Origin: Methanobacterium_B sp963825335
Lineage (GTDB): Archaea; Methanobacteriota; Methanobacteria; Methanobacteriales; Methanobacteriaceae
DNA length: 64,000 bases
Assembly: GCA_963825335.1 (NCBI GenBank)
Contig: CAWGSP010000001.1
Span: 1,798,001 to 1,862,000 of the forward strand
Reading direction: 5' to 3'
The number at the start of each line of letters is the position of its first letter. Within the stretch, counting starts at the first letter, position 1. A model generated the notes under the pieces. The model was not told the origin of the DNA. It did not search any database and saw only the letters and a list, made by a program, of their open reading frames with translations. This document shows, piece by piece, positions 9,036 to 17,859 of this stretch. Position numbers and translations under genes: made by a program.

Positions 9036-9836
9036 TTGATAGGAAAAAGAATCAGGATCGAACGGATATTAAACAGAAAAACAGGTAGATGTGTCATAGT
9101 ACCAATGGATCATGGTGTTTCAATCGGCCCGGTTCCAGGGATCATTGATATGGCAGAGACCATAGATGAAGTAGCGAGTGGTGGAGCTAACGCAGTAATT
9201 GAACATAAAGGAATGGTAGGTAAAGGCCACAGAGGATACGGAAATGATATAGGATTAATCATACACCTATCGGCTAGCAGTTCACTTGGACCAGACCCTG
9301 ATCATAAGGTGATAGTAACATCGGTTGAAAAGGCCCTCAAACTAGGTGCCGATGCAGTATCTGTACATGTAAACATAGGCTCAAAAATGGAGCCAGAAAT
9401 GTTAGTACAACTTGGAACCATATCAGAAACATGTGATGAATGGGGAATGCCACTCATAGCAATGATGTACCCAAGAGGTGGTAATATTGCCAATGAACAC
9501 GATGAAGAAGTAGTTAAACTAGCAGCAAGAGCCGGAGCAGAACTTGGTGCTGATATCATAAAGACAAACTACACAGGAAAGACAGAAACATTCAAACAAG
9601 TGGTTGATGGATGCCCAGTGCCAGTCGTAATAGCAGGTGGTCCGAGGGTTGAAACCGACAGGGAACTGCTTCAAATGGTGAAAGACTCGATTGATGTAGG
9701 TGGAGCAGGAGTAGCAATTGGGAGGAACATCTTCCAAGCAAAATCACCAAGAAAAACCACTCAGGCAATAGCAGAAATTGTACACAACAACATGGAAGTT
9801 GAAGACGCCCTCAAAATATTAAATGGTACGGGATAA
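9036..9836 (+). CDS. aroA': 2-amino-3,7-dideoxy-D-threo-hept-6-ulosonate synthase
   Basis: First enzyme of the archaeal DAHP-independent shikimate route; it condenses a deoxy-ketohexose phosphate with aspartate semialdehyde. It is a class I aldolase-fold protein homologous to MJ0400. The N-terminal PMDHGVSIGPVPG, the Schiff-base lysine region ADIIKTNYTG and the phosphate-binding VIAGGPR and GGAGVAIGRNIFQ are all present. I set the start at TTG 9036, nine bases after AGGAGG. The ATG at 9027 abuts AGGAGG with no spacing and is unlikely to be used. It lies directly upstream of aroB', the next enzyme in the pathway. Confidence 0.93.
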   Translation: MIGKRIRIERILNRKTGRCVIVPMDHGVSIGPVPGIIDMAETIDEVASGGANAVIEHKGMVGKGHRGYGNDIGLIIHLSASSSLGPDPDHKVIVTSVEKALKLGADAVSVHVNIGSKMEPEMLVQLGTISETCDEWGMPLIAMMYPRGGNIANEHDEEVVKLAARAGAELGADIIKTNYTGKTETFKQVVDGCPVPVVIAGGPRVETDRELLQMVKDSIDVGGAGVAIGRNIFQAKSPRKTTQAIAEIVHNNMEVEDALKILNGTG

Positions 9837-9898
9837 TAAATATTGAAGTTCTAACACCGAAATAACCAATTAAATTTGCTAATTGACAATAAAAAATA

Positions 9899-9907
9899 TT
9901 TATAAAT
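9899..9907 (+). promoter_or_regulatory. TATA box upstream of aroB'
   Basis: TTTATAAAT lies about 37 bases before the aroB' ATG, at archaeal TATA distance from a start site near 9930. It suggests aroB' has its own promoter in addition to readthrough from aroA'. Confidence 0.5.
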
Positions 9908-9939
9908 TTCAAAATAACATTATCTGGAAGGTATAACCA

Positions 9940-11064
9940 ATGAAATTCGCATGGATAATGGCCGAAGGTAACAATTGGGATAAAAAAAAGCAACTAATTA
10001 CAACTGCCCTTGAATCTGGAATGGATCATGTATTAGACTTTACTGATGTTGATAAAATTAAAAAACTCGGAAACATAACCCTTGTTTCAGATGTTGAAGA
10101 TGCTGATATAAAACTCGTTGGCAGAAACAGTGAAGGAGACAGTACTCTCAAAATTCCGGAAGACCTCACCAAATCAAAGGATCTGGCTGATATCAACGAC
10201 CTCAAGAACAAAGGAAAAAAAGTCGCAGCCTATGTTGAAATTGCAAGCAAAAAACACGAAGAATTAGCAGCAAAACTTGGAAAGATAGCAGATTACCTCA
10301 TCCTTCTTGGAAAAGACTGGACAGTAATACCACTAGAGAACATCATAGCAGACCTCCAGAAGGAAGATGTTAAAATATTAGCTGCGGTCTCAACATTTGA
10401 AGAAGCAAAACTCGCTCTGGAAACCCTGGAATATGGTACAGATGGAGTTTTATTGTGTCCGGATAATATTTCCACAATTAAAAAGGTTGCCGAATTCATA
10501 GATAAAATTGAATCAGAAAAATTTTCCCTTGTACCCGCAACAATAACCCGTGTTGAACCCGTGGGGTCTGGTGACAGGGTCTGTGTAGACACATGTTCGA
10601 TGATGAACGTTGGAGAAGGCATGTTAATAGGATCCTATGCCAAGGGCCTTTTTTTGGTGCACAGTGAAACATTAGAAAGTGAATATGTAGCTTCAAGACC
10701 CTTCAGAGTTAATGCCGGACCAGTACATGCATATGTGATGACACCAGGAAATAAAACCCGTTATCTCTCTGAAATAGAAACCGGCGATGAAGTTTTAACG
10801 GTTGATAAAGATGGAAATACTAAAGTCACAGTAGTTGGTCGTGTCAAAATTGAGAAAAGACCATTAATGCTATTAGAGGCAGAATATGCTGGTATTACCA
10901 TCAGAACTCTTTTGCAAAATGCTGAAACTATCAGATTAGTTGAGAAAGGTGGAAACCCCAAGTCTGTAGCAGAACTCAAAGTTGGGGATAAAGTCATGGT
11001 CTATCTTGATAAAAATGCCAGACACTTTGGAATGGCTATAGATGAATCAATAATAGAAAAATGA
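9940..11064 (+). CDS. aroB': 3-dehydroquinate synthase, archaeal type II
   Basis: Oxidatively deaminates and cyclises 2-amino-3,7-dideoxy-threo-hept-6-ulosonate to 3-dehydroquinate with NAD+, the second step of the archaeal aromatic pathway (MJ1249 family). The 374 residues start MKFAWIMAEGNNWDKKKQL and contain the conserved central block RVEPVGSGDRVCVDTCSMMN, GEGMLIGSYAKGLFLVHSET and FRVNAGPVHAYV (about 206-270). It is unrelated to bacterial AroB. The GGAAGGT ribosome site precedes the ATG by about eight bases. A 103-base gap with a TATA box separates it from aroA'. Confidence 0.95.
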   Translation: MKFAWIMAEGNNWDKKKQLITTALESGMDHVLDFTDVDKIKKLGNITLVSDVEDADIKLVGRNSEGDSTLKIPEDLTKSKDLADINDLKNKGKKVAAYVEIASKKHEELAAKLGKIADYLILLGKDWTVIPLENIIADLQKEDVKILAAVSTFEEAKLALETLEYGTDGVLLCPDNISTIKKVAEFIDKIESEKFSLVPATITRVEPVGSGDRVCVDTCSMMNVGEGMLIGSYAKGLFLVHSETLESEYVASRPFRVNAGPVHAYVMTPGNKTRYLSEIETGDEVLTVDKDGNTKVTVVGRVKIEKRPLMLLEAEYAGITIRTLLQNAETIRLVEKGGNPKSVAELKVGDKVMVYLDKNARHFGMAIDESIIEK

Positions 11065-11118
11065 ACTAAAATTCAAATTTATCCAAATAATCAAATACAG
11101 TAATAGGTCGGTAATCAA

Positions 11119-12060
11119 ATGTCAGGATATCAAGTTGAAATATTACTCCCAGAAGAAAAAGATGCCATCTTCGATGAAATCGTGGCCAACATAAAGTATG
11201 AAAGAAAAGCAAACATACACGGTGCATGTGTTAAATTACAAACCGATAATTACGATTTCAAAGAAGAATGGGAAGACAATTTCAAATTCATGAACGAGGA
11301 TATAAGACCTCATGCCAAGATATTTTCCCTAGATGATGGGGGCGACCTCACTGTAATGTACGAACCCGATTCAAAAACATGTATAATCAAAAACTGTGAT
11401 TACTATGGCTGGATAAAAAGTATAGCACTGGCTTCAATTTCAGATTTCTTCGAAGAATATAATGCAGTACACAGACGATACTCTGTCCATGGCTCGGTAG
11501 TTGATTACAATGGTCATGCCATTGCAATCATAGGGCCTCCAGGTACGGGTAAATCAACCCTTACCTATGGACTGCTTCAAAACAATGATTTTAACTACAT
11601 ATCTGATGATTGGTTCTTCACACGCATATTCAAAAACGGATCGGTTGTATATTCATCTGAAAAAAATTCTTACATACGTGACGATATAATAAATGTTTGG
11701 GAATGTTTTACCGACGAGCTGAAACGTGTTAAATTAGATAAGCAGGGCCGAGGAATAGCTGATGTTAATTCACTCTTCAAAGGAAGGACAAGAGAAAGTT
11801 CAACCCTCCAAACTATAATATTACTTGAGCGAAACAAAGAACATCCTCCATTCAAAAAGCTCAATGTTGAAGATGCATTGAAATTCATGGTTGAACAGGA
11901 TTTCTGCAATCCTCACCAGTTAGTGCGCAACAATAGAAAGTTCAATATCAGAAAGAACTTTTTCAAGGAAATCTTCAATAAAAACGATGTATATTTACTC
12001 AACACAATAGAAACTCCGAATGAAAGTCTTAATCGGATAAAAGATCTTGCAACAAGGTGA
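11119..12060 (+). CDS. HPr-kinase-like P-loop protein
   Basis: A 313-residue cytoplasmic protein. The N-terminal 115 residues are unrecognised. After them come HGSVVDYNGHAIAIIGPPGTGKST (P-loop at 139-147, Lys145) and SDDW (Asp163-Asp164). This H...G..GxGKS...DD layout resembles the catalytic domain of HPr kinase/phosphorylase and PEPCK-like P-loop kinases. No HPr/PTS gene is in view, so the target must be something else. Its stop overlaps the ribosome site of thpR, and it follows aroB' by 54 bases, so it sits in the aromatic/RNA-processing run. Function unknown. Confidence 0.65.
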   Translation: MSGYQVEILLPEEKDAIFDEIVANIKYERKANIHGACVKLQTDNYDFKEEWEDNFKFMNEDIRPHAKIFSLDDGGDLTVMYEPDSKTCIIKNCDYYGWIKSIALASISDFFEEYNAVHRRYSVHGSVVDYNGHAIAIIGPPGTGKSTLTYGLLQNNDFNYISDDWFFTRIFKNGSVVYSSEKNSYIRDDIINVWECFTDELKRVKLDKQGRGIADVNSLFKGRTRESSTLQTIILLERNKEHPPFKKLNVEDALKFMVEQDFCNPHQLVRNNRKFNIRKNFFKEIFNKNDVYLLNTIETPNESLNRIKDLATR

Positions 12061-12065
12061 TTAAT

Positions 12066-12614
12066 ATGAGAGCGTTCATGGCAGTAGAGGTTGATACCGG
12101 ACTCGTATATAAGATAGTCGAACTTCAAAAGAAGTTAGGTGAAGCTAACGCCAATGTGAAATTTGTAGAACCCGAAAATTTGCATTTCACCTTCAAATTC
12201 TTCGGCGATGTAACACCCGAACAAGTGGATCAAATAATAAACATGGCAGAAGACAAAGTGACAGCTTACAGTCCATTCAACATCTCAATAAAAGGAACAG
12301 GAGCATTTCCAAATCTTGGGTATATTCGGGTAATATGGCTTGGCGTAGAACATCCTGGTGCCTTTTCAAAGGTACAGGAGGAGTTGGATAGTAACTTCGC
12401 CAAAATGGGATTTAAGAAAGAAAGAAGCTACATACCACACCTAACAATAGGACGTGTCAAAGGCGTTCAAAACAAAGAAATTTTAGCATCAATAGTCAAA
12501 GAGTACGAAGATCTAAAAATTGGTGACATGAACATCGACAGGATAGTACTCAAAAAAAGCGAGTTAACACCGGTTGGACCAATATACACAGATATTAAAG
12601 AAATATATCTATAA
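12066..12614 (+). CDS. thpR: RNA 2',3'-cyclic phosphodiesterase (LigT/2H family)
   Basis: A 2H phosphoesterase that opens RNA 2',3'-cyclic phosphates to 2'-phosphomonoesters and can ligate 2'-5' in vitro. Both HxTx motifs are present: HFTF at about residue 41 and HLTI near 127. The remaining 182 residues match the family length. I chose ATG 12066 because AAGGTGAT spans the upstream stop codon and is spaced five bases from it. A GTG at 12057 would overlap that site. Tight coupling to the HPr-kinase-like gene and proximity to cca suggest a shared role in RNA 3'-end handling. Confidence 0.92.
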   Translation: MRAFMAVEVDTGLVYKIVELQKKLGEANANVKFVEPENLHFTFKFFGDVTPEQVDQIINMAEDKVTAYSPFNISIKGTGAFPNLGYIRVIWLGVEHPGAFSKVQEELDSNFAKMGFKKERSYIPHLTIGRVKGVQNKEILASIVKEYEDLKIGDMNIDRIVLKKSELTPVGPIYTDIKEIYL

Positions 12615-12753
12615 AGTAAATTAAATCAGATTATTATAAAAAGTTACCGAAGCAAACTTTATTTGATAGACCGATGGTAATTATACATAAAATTTCTTTT
12701 TAATCCAATTTTCTGTTATTTATTTAAGATTTATAAGTAGAAGGGTGACATAT

Positions 12754-14139
12754 TTGGCAATTATAAATTATGATGAGCTTTTAAAGAAAATAAAACCTTC
12801 AGATGAAGAGAATTTGAAGGTGAAAAAATTAGCAGATAGGCTGATAAATATTCTCAATAATACTGCTAATACACTTAATATCGAAGCTGATGCCGTCCTT
12901 GTGGGTTCGGTTGCAAAGGGCACATGGCTATCTGGCAATGCAGACATTGATATTTTAATAAAATTTCCATTAGACGTGGATGAATCTGTTCTAAAAGCAA
13001 AAGGACTCGTTATCGGGCATGAATGCATCTTAAAAATGAATGGAACATCCGAAGAGAGGTATGCTTCACATCCATATGTTACAGGATACATAGATGGATA
13101 TTATGTGGATTTTGTACCATGTTACGATATTTCGAATTCAGAGCAGCTTAAATCAGCAGTTGATAGAACATTACTACATACAAAATACATCACAGCAAAT
13201 TTAACAAAAAAACAGGCAGACGAAGTAATTTTATTAAAAAAATTTATGAAATCTGTCGGAACATACGGCTCTGAATTCAAAGTTGGGGGTTTTGCAGGTT
13301 ACCTCTGCGAAATATTGATACTCCGATATGGTACATTTGAGGAAACCTTGAGAAATGCCGCCACACTTTGGAATAATGGGTACGTTGTAGACCTAGAAAA
13401 CCATGACACTGCAAAGCTTTTTAAAGACCCACTAATAGCTATTGATCCAGTAGATAAGAATAGGAATGTGGCAGCATCATTAACACTGCAAAAAATGTCA
13501 GAATTTGTTGTTGCATCTGGAAACTTCATTGACAACCCATCAGAAAAATATTTTTCCAAAAAGGTTATTGATATCAAACAAGAAAACCTGAAAAACCAAT
13601 TCATCAAAAGGGAAACAAAAACCATTATATTAAGTTTTAAACCTCCGAAGATTCCTGCAGATGCTGTTTATCCACAGATTAAAAAGACAGAAAATTCGAT
13701 TTTAAAGGTCTTAAAATCCGAGGGTTTCGAAGTATTTGGGAGCAGTTCATGGACCGATGAAAATAAGACAGTAATAATACTTTTGGAATTCGAAACATGG
13801 AAACTTCCCCGCATTAAAAAACATTTAGGACCTTATATATGGACAAGAGAACATCAAAAAAGATTCTTGGAAAAGTATGACTGCAGTGCATGGATAGAAA
13901 ATGATAGATGGGTAGTTGGAATAGATAGAGAATATAAAAACGTAGAATCACTTTTATCAGACCTAATGACCAGCAAAAAATCAGGATGTCTAAAATTTGG
14001 TAAACACCTTAAAAAGAAGATCATGCATGACCATCAGATAATGGATATAATCTTATTTTTAGATTCAAATAGAAATGATACTCACATTCTAGAGTTTTTA
14101 CATTCATATTTAAACCCTGGAGAGCTATTAAACCGATAA
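12754..14139 (+). CDS. cca: CCA-adding enzyme, archaeal class I
   Basis: Adds and repairs the 3' CCA of tRNAs without a template; archaeal class I nucleotidyltransferase, about 461 residues. The pol-beta head has GSVAKGTWLSGNADIDILI with the two catalytic aspartates of the DxD (about 55-73), and the third acidic residue lies in GYYVDFVPCY. The archaeal-specific middle region KKFMKSVGTYGSEFKVGGFAGYLCEILI follows. The start is set at TTG 12754, five bases after GGGTGA. An upstream GTG at 12745 overlaps that site. It follows thpR after a 139-base gap. Confidence 0.94.
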   Translation: MAIINYDELLKKIKPSDEENLKVKKLADRLINILNNTANTLNIEADAVLVGSVAKGTWLSGNADIDILIKFPLDVDESVLKAKGLVIGHECILKMNGTSEERYASHPYVTGYIDGYYVDFVPCYDISNSEQLKSAVDRTLLHTKYITANLTKKQADEVILLKKFMKSVGTYGSEFKVGGFAGYLCEILILRYGTFEETLRNAATLWNNGYVVDLENHDTAKLFKDPLIAIDPVDKNRNVAASLTLQKMSEFVVASGNFIDNPSEKYFSKKVIDIKQENLKNQFIKRETKTIILSFKPPKIPADAVYPQIKKTENSILKVLKSEGFEVFGSSSWTDENKTVIILLEFETWKLPRIKKHLGPYIWTREHQKRFLEKYDCSAWIENDRWVVGIDREYKNVESLLSDLMTSKKSGCLKFGKHLKKKIMHDHQIMDIILFLDSNRNDTHILEFLHSYLNPGELLNR

Positions 14140-14281
14140 ATAAATTTTTATTCCTATTTCTTCTTCTTTTAAATTATTTATATTGACCAAAATCAAATCA
14201 AAAACAAACTTAGAATGTGTACTTCGAGAACTTTTTCATGATTTATTAGGATATGATATCCATAAACATGTTATCCATAAA

Positions 14282-14320
14282 TTTAAATACTTAGTTGGTC
14301 TTTTAATATAAATGAGGTGA
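14282..14320 (+). promoter_or_regulatory. TATA box and ribosome site of the histone gene
   Basis: TTTAAATA at 14282-14289 predicts a start near 14312, giving a leader of about 15 bases that is mostly the GAGGTGATT ribosome site (14314-14322). This is a compact, strong-looking promoter suited to an abundant protein. Confidence 0.6.
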
Positions 14321-14326
14321 TTATAA

Positions 14327-14533
14327 ATGAGTGAATTACCAATAGCTCCAGTGGGAAGAATCATAAAAAATTCAGGCGCACAAAGAGTCAGTGACGAAGC
14401 TAAAGAAGAATTAGCCAAAGTTCTAGAAGAACGTGGTGAAATGATAGCTGCAGAAGCTGTTAAACTCGCAAAACACGCTGGAAGAAAGACTGTTAAAGCA
14501 TCTGATATTGAGTTAGTTGTTAAAGGAATTTAA
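14327..14533 (+). CDS. Archaeal histone (HMf family)
   Basis: A 68-residue histone-fold protein that wraps DNA as dimers and longer hypernucleosomes. The start MSELPIAPVGRIIKNSGAQR and the end GRKTVKASDIELVVKGI are diagnostic. The arginine and lysine residues used for minor-groove contact and the RxTxxxxD pair-type motif (RKTVKASD) are present. It is tail-less, as in HMfA/HMfB. Monocistronic, with its own TATA box, a strong ribosome site and two long T-runs directly after the stop. Confidence 0.97.
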   Translation: MSELPIAPVGRIIKNSGAQRVSDEAKEELAKVLEERGEMIAAEAVKLAKHAGRKTVKASDIELVVKGI

Positions 14534-14546
14534 ATTATATTTTAAA

Positions 14547-14565
14547 TTTTTTTTTAATTTTTTTT
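14547..14565 (+). terminator. Double poly-T terminator after the histone gene
   Basis: T9 at 14547-14555 and T8 at 14558-14565 follow the histone stop by about 14 bases. They should end the histone transcript efficiently before ogt. Confidence 0.75.
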
Positions 14566-14694
14566 ATAATAAGCTATAGATCGAACTTTTCTTAGAACCT
14601 TCATTAGAAAATTTTTTAACAAAAATTTTAAATCATATCTATCCTATCTAAACACATCATTAATATCATAAATTTTGTTCTAGGAGGAATTTAA

Positions 14695-15216
14695 ATCGGT
14701 TCTGATATCATAGTTTCCACATATAATCATCTGAATAAATATTTTGCAGTTGGAATTAATAATGGTAAGATAATAAAAACTATACTACCAAAATCGAACG
14801 AAAAAGAAGCATTAAAACAGATTACTGAAGGATTTGATACGTATGAATTATCAGATGACTACATATCTTTTGCAGAATCTATGTGTAAAATTTATAACGG
14901 TGAAGATGTTTCATTCGATGATGATGTTACAAATTTGATGTGCGATGGATTCAAGAAGAAGGTGCTGTTAGAAGTTATGAAAATACCTCACGGTGAAGTA
15001 AGATCATACAAACAGATTTCAGAGTCAATAAATTCAAAGGCATATCGTGCAGTTGGAACAGCAATTGCTAATAATCCATTACCCCTAATAATCCCTTGTC
15101 ACAGGGTAGTTAAGTCTGATATGAAGGTTGGAAAATTTTATGGTGGGGCCACCATGAAAACTGAAATACTGATAAACGAGGGAATATGTGTTGTTAATGG
15201 AAAAATAAGTAAATAA
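14695..15216 (+). CDS. ogt: Methylated-DNA--cysteine S-methyltransferase with apparent ATC start
   Basis: Repairs O6-alkylguanine by transferring the alkyl group to its own cysteine. The active site IIPCHRVV, the helix-turn-helix arginine region HGEVRSYKQI and the asparagine hinge region are all present. The first standard in-frame start (ATG 14881) would delete the whole N-terminal domain (STYNHLNKYFAVGINNGKII). The frame is open back to a TAA at 14692, and AGGAGG at 14682-14687 is spaced seven bases from ATC at 14695. The natural start is therefore ATC, or the base call hides an ATG. That gives about 173 residues. It converges with priS. Confidence 0.88.
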   Translation: MGSDIIVSTYNHLNKYFAVGINNGKIIKTILPKSNEKEALKQITEGFDTYELSDDYISFAESMCKIYNGEDVSFDDDVTNLMCDGFKKKVLLEVMKIPHGEVRSYKQISESINSKAYRAVGTAIANNPLPLIIPCHRVVKSDMKVGKFYGGATMKTEILINEGICVVNGKISK

Positions 15217-15294
15217 AATGGTTAACGAGCAGGTTGTATGATGATCATCATTAAATATCAATATGAAATTTGTATTATGAATAAAATTTCATTA

Positions 15295-16275
15295 TTATTC
15301 TGTGCGCTCATAAACGAATTTGGGCACGGCTTCTTTGAATGGATCGAATGTTTCTATATTACTGACTTCTGTACATTTCATACTGACCATTGAATGAAGG
15401 GATGATGGAAGTCTTAAAATTCTTTTAAGGTCAATTGATACCTTAGCATCAACCAAGCTCATATTGAGTGAAGCAACACCATTGATCAATTTTTTGTATC
15501 GTTGTGGTCCTATTTTACCCTTGAAAAGGCCCCAATTATCATCCTCAATCAAATGTCTATGTTTGATGGTGTCTTTAAAGAGCTTTTTATTGACATCATC
15601 GAGTTCATTATTCTCTGTTAAATGAAGAATGGTATATTTAACTCTTTCAGTGAATACATTTGGATACCCGAATGGGATAACAAAATGTTCATAGGATATT
15701 TTTTCGAAGTCTAAACTATACTCATTATCAGGCACATCAGAGCCAACAATATATTTGACGATTTGAGTCCTGACGTCACTGTCAACTCCCATAACATCAT
15801 TGTCTATCACTCTGACATGATAACCTCTGCCCGAGTATACTACATGAATATTCTTCAGCCCAAGATCACCCTTTAATGTATCTATGATACCGCATACAAT
15901 TTCTCTTGCTTGATTCAGGCATATCTCACATACACCTTCACATTCACATGTTCTCACAGGAATATCTTTGGCATCTACATCAAAGACAAGTTCAGACTTT
16001 ATCCATTTATCTCTCCTTCGCGGTTTATCATAAAAAGCGACAGAGCAGTAAGCTGCAAATGGTGTTCTGGCTTTCAAAAATCTTTTAAGAAGATCTGGTG
16101 ATCTGAAAACTTTGTACCTATCGTTCGGGCCCCTTCCCACATGGTCAAAACCAAATTCCCTCTGGGCAATGGAAGAAGTAATGAAATCTGGAATTTGCTT
16201 AACATCCCATTCTTCTCTGTAATATATCTTCCGTTCTTCAGGAGTTGCTGGAGTTAAATATTCGATTTTTACCAT
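15295..16275 (-). CDS. priS: DNA primase small (catalytic) subunit
   Basis: Synthesises RNA primers for replication as the catalytic subunit of the archaeal/eukaryotic primase. The catalytic pair is Asp99 and Asp101 in VFDVDAKD. The zinc site is formed by Cys110, Cys112, Cys116 and Cys119. The nucleotide-binding SGRGYHVRV and the late DLKRILRLPSSLH are intact. The 326-residue length is normal. It lies 86 bases downstream of priL on the same strand, so the two subunits are probably made from one transcript. It converges with ogt across 78 bases. Confidence 0.96.
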   Translation of the reverse strand: MVKIEYLTPATPEERKIYYREEWDVKQIPDFITSSIAQREFGFDHVGRGPNDRYKVFRSPDLLKRFLKARTPFAAYCSVAFYDKPRRRDKWIKSELVFDVDAKDIPVRTCECEGVCEICLNQAREIVCGIIDTLKGDLGLKNIHVVYSGRGYHVRVIDNDVMGVDSDVRTQIVKYIVGSDVPDNEYSLDFEKISYEHFVIPFGYPNVFTERVKYTILHLTENNELDDVNKKLFKDTIKHRHLIEDDNWGLFKGKIGPQRYKKLINGVASLNMSLVDAKVSIDLKRILRLPSSLHSMVSMKCTEVSNIETFDPFKEAVPKFVYERTE

Positions 16276-16361
16276 CTCACTAAATTTTTTTAATCATAGA
16301 TTGATCGTGACGATCAAAATTACTTGTTAATGTTATATTCTTAATTTCAATAACCTGCTTT

Positions 16362-17693
16362 TTAAGATTCTTCTGTGGCATCAGGTTCATTTTTAATTTC
16401 CCTCTTGCGCCGATTGTAATAGGATAAGGGATTGCCAATTTTTTTACATGTTTCATCGGGTTTGCATAGACTTGGAAGATGTAATTTAATCTTCTCACAG
16501 CTCATAGGTGTGTACCATGTTGTTTCCCCTTCATTTTTAAGTTCTGGTGTTTCGTGCATTCCAAATCCCAGTTTTGCATTTAGATTAACTTTGTCTTGGG
16601 GCTGGTCTGAAAATAGTGGGGGAACGCATCTTTCAGCAGCACCAAATATTAAGGGCAGAACTTCGTTTTGGATGATTGCAAGTGTAGGATCAACATCTGA
16701 AATTTGTTTGGTTATATTTTCACTGAATACAGAGGGATATAACCTTGCGTACGATATGAATGGTGTTAAAAACATGATGATAGCATCATTTCTTCCACCC
16801 GATTTTATTCCTTCCATCACATTTTTCACACAGGGAGGAAAGGCACGAGGATTTAAAGCAGATGCCTTTATATTTCCACCGTAAGCTCCCCCATATCCAA
16901 AACTCTGAACAGAGCTGGAAATAACATCTGCGATCTTATCACCAAGTTCTAATAATATTGGATTGGGTTCTATTTCTCTGTTGCTCCGTTCCCCTACCTT
17001 CAAAATATAGTTTTCAGTGTTCTGCATGACCATCTTGATCATGACCAGTTCTTTAACCCTGTCACCTATAAGGGCTTCGTACATTTTTTCTGGTTTTCGG
17101 CCCTTGATTTTATGACTGAACCTTTCGAGAAAATCATCTCTGTCAAGTATAATTTCACCTCGATCGAGTACAAGTTCGTGGAGATTCAACTTTTTAGAAC
17201 TTATTAAATCCTCAAAAAATGTCCATTTAATGTTTGTATAGTTAATTAGGCTGTTGAGTATTGTAGAGGCAAGTTCTACCCTTTGGTTTCGGGGTAGCTT
17301 ACCCAAACGATCTTCTATGAGTTTTCCCTGGGATTCAACAATCAATCTGCTTTCCCTAGAGTTTGGACCGTATTTAACACCGACAGCTTGGCATAGTAAA
17401 TAAAAAGCAATAACATCGAATCTTTCAATTTCGGTGTTGAATAAAAACTCGTATTTTCTGTAGTCGAAGTTTCTGTCATTCTTTTTCATGACATACCATT
17501 CTAGTCTTTTGAGAGCAAGGTCAAGATAGTTGCGTGGAATGGATGAATCGTCTGAAAGTTCTTGGGACTTACTTTCAGTTACAATTTGTAGTAAATCGTC
17601 ATTGTCTAAAGATAGCTGTGAAAAATTTCCAAGCTCCCTAACAATCATCTTTCCTTCATCTGAGAGTGGATTTATAAAAGCTACAGAAACCAT
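16362..17693 (-). CDS. priL: DNA primase large subunit
   Basis: Regulatory subunit of the primase; it holds a 4Fe-4S cluster in the C-terminal domain and helps initiate and measure primers. The candidate cluster cysteines sit in AFPPCVKN, PMSCEKIK, PSLCKPDETC and the region before NPLSYYNRR. The N-terminal two thirds is helical without other motifs. The 443-residue length fits the family. The ATG has no clear ribosome site, but TTATAAAAT (read on the minus strand as a TATA box) is centred about 25 bases upstream, so the mRNA may be leaderless. priS follows. Confidence 0.95.
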   Translation of the reverse strand: MVSVAFINPLSDEGKMIVRELGNFSQLSLDNDDLLQIVTESKSQELSDDSSIPRNYLDLALKRLEWYVMKKNDRNFDYRKYEFLFNTEIERFDVIAFYLLCQAVGVKYGPNSRESRLIVESQGKLIEDRLGKLPRNQRVELASTILNSLINYTNIKWTFFEDLISSKKLNLHELVLDRGEIILDRDDFLERFSHKIKGRKPEKMYEALIGDRVKELVMIKMVMQNTENYILKVGERSNREIEPNPILLELGDKIADVISSSVQSFGYGGAYGGNIKASALNPRAFPPCVKNVMEGIKSGGRNDAIIMFLTPFISYARLYPSVFSENITKQISDVDPTLAIIQNEVLPLIFGAAERCVPPLFSDQPQDKVNLNAKLGFGMHETPELKNEGETTWYTPMSCEKIKLHLPSLCKPDETCKKIGNPLSYYNRRKREIKNEPDATEES

Positions 17694-17713
17694 GATATTC
17701 TTTTGGACTTTGC

Positions 17714-17722
17714 TTATAAAAT
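17714..17722 (-). promoter_or_regulatory. TATA box for priL-priS
   Basis: On the minus strand this reads ATTTTATAA. Its centre is about 25 bases before the priL ATG, which would place the transcription start at the start codon. Confidence 0.5.
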
Positions 17723-17859
17723 AGATTATGAGAGCATATGATAAGTAATAATAAATTGACTTTAGTTATGCATAAATTAACTCCTCTAAATAAAATTGAT
17801 TAATCTTCTGTATTAACTGATAAACGAATAATATCTATGAATGTGGCGATAAGTGATGA

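Noticed and set aside
11119..12060. Calling the P-loop gene a true HPr kinase
   Set aside because: Only the P-loop and following acidic pair resemble it; there is no HPr or PTS partner and the N-terminal half is unrelated, so only a fold-level label is justified.
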